A stretch of DNA of 6,422 bases from an uncultured bacterium (lineage in GTDB: Bacteria > Desulfobacterota > WTBG01). Position numbers and translations under genes: made by a program. Positions 6,207 through 6,422 of the stretch are shown piece after piece; position 1 is the stretch's first letter, and each line of letters begins with the position of its first letter. Under the pieces are notes generated by a model. The model searched no databases. It saw nothing but the letters and a program-made list of their open reading frames with translations, and was not told the DNA's origin. The stretch lies in NCBI GenBank assembly GCA_938024025.1, contig CALJBY010000112.1:1-6422 (forward strand), written 5' to 3'.

Positions 6207-6422
6207 TTACATTCCCTGCTTTTTTTTGAGATAGATAAAAAACTCCCTGTTCCCTTTTGGACCGAGAAGGGGAGACTCCATAACACCGTTTACCGTCAAA
6301 CCTAACGGTCCAGCTGAGCACGCTACTTCATTGACTACCCTTTCATGCGTTTGATGATCTCTCACCACCCCGCCCTTCCCTACTTCACCTTTGCTTACTT
6401 CAAATTGAGGTTTTATCAGTGC
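6207..6422 (-). CDS. tlyA: TlyA family rRNA 2'-O-methyltransferase, C-terminal fragment (5' end outside window)
   Basis: The minus-strand frame is open from the window end to TAA at 6207-6209, giving 71 residues without a start. It begins ALIKPQFEVSKGEVGKGG-VVRD and continues to SPLLGPKGNREFFIYLKKK, matching the end of TlyA/YqxC proteins (hemolysin A-like, S4 domain plus FtsJ/RrmJ-type methyltransferase). These enzymes methylate ribose 2'-OH groups of rRNA; mycobacterial TlyA modifies C1409 of 16S and C1920 of 23S. The KPQFE lysine and the GNxEF glutamate, third and fourth of the K-D-K-E catalytic set, are fragment residues 4 and 60. Their 56-residue spacing equals that of Lys182 and Glu238 in Mycobacterium tuberculosis TlyA. 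The S4 domain, SAM site and first two catalytic residues lie outside the window. The gene is convergent with the M16 peptidase gene, so it belongs to another transcript. An overlapping minus-strand frame at 6127-6321 is a shadow. Confidence 0.92.
   Translation of the reverse strand, partial: ALIKPQFEVSKGEVGKGGVVRDHQTHERVVNEVACSAGPLGLTVNGVMESPLLGPKGNREFFIYLKKKQGM

Noticed and set aside
6189..6210. GTAAGC / GCTTTAC stem overlapping the tlyA stop codon
   Set aside because: The stem is short with a bulge, part of it is coding sequence, and no T tract follows on the minus strand.
6127..6321. 64-residue minus-strand open frame near the right end
   Set aside because: It is in a different frame from the TlyA fragment, runs through the repeat unit, and shows no family similarity, while the tlyA frame aligns with catalytic residues.
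1..6422. A novel defence, mobile or biosynthetic system
   Set aside because: All genes belong to well-known core translation and RNA-processing families in a conserved order; only the intergenic repeats are out of the ordinary.

Overview
The window (about 6.4 kb, GC in the mid-40s % by eye) is a core housekeeping translation / RNA-metabolism operon from a bacterium. On the + strand it runs: 3' end of infB (IF2), a DUF503/YlxP small protein, rbfA, truB, rpsO, pnp and an M16 zinc-peptidase gene. The last 216 bases hold the 3' end of a convergent minus-strand gene, which I identify as tlyA (TlyA-family rRNA 2'-O-methyltransferase). Apart from the two genes cut by the window edges, every gene is intact, has close to its family's usual length and keeps its key residues.

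Layout: 2-367 infB C-terminal domain; 415-702 ylxP; 751-1125 rbfA; 1151-2113 truB; 2138-2407 rpsO; 2459-4546 pnp; 4595-5854 M16 peptidase; 5855-6206 a 352-base convergent intergenic region; 6207-6422 tlyA (minus strand, partial). The gaps between + strand genes are 24-51 bases, so one polycistronic unit is likely, with its promoter upstream of the window. rbfA, rpsO and pnp have strong Shine-Dalgarno sequences. ylxP, truB and the peptidase gene have weak ones or none.

The genes form one functional group. IF2 joins fMet-tRNA to the ribosome, RbfA matures the 30S subunit, TruB makes pseudouridine 55 in tRNA, S15 nucleates the 30S platform, PNPase degrades and trims RNA, and the M16 peptidase is a frequent neighbour of pnp. 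The order resembles the nusA-infB region of Deltaproteobacteria and related phyla, without the nrnA gene often found between rbfA and truB and without ribF between truB and rpsO. The organism cannot be fixed from this. The gene order plus the GTCATTGC...GCAATCTC palindromic repeat is compatible with an anammox-type planctomycete or a deltaproteobacterial/Nitrospirota-like lineage, but that is a low-confidence inference.

The only non-routine part is 5855-6206. It holds several hairpins built on GCAGG/CCTGC words, then a 138-bp element (6050-6187) made of two inverted copies of a dispersed palindromic repeat, ending 19 bases from the tlyA stop codon. I see no new defence system, mobile gene, CRISPR array or RNA gene. 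Smaller points of interest are a possible fold hiding the rbfA ribosome-binding site and a hairpin between rpsO and pnp.
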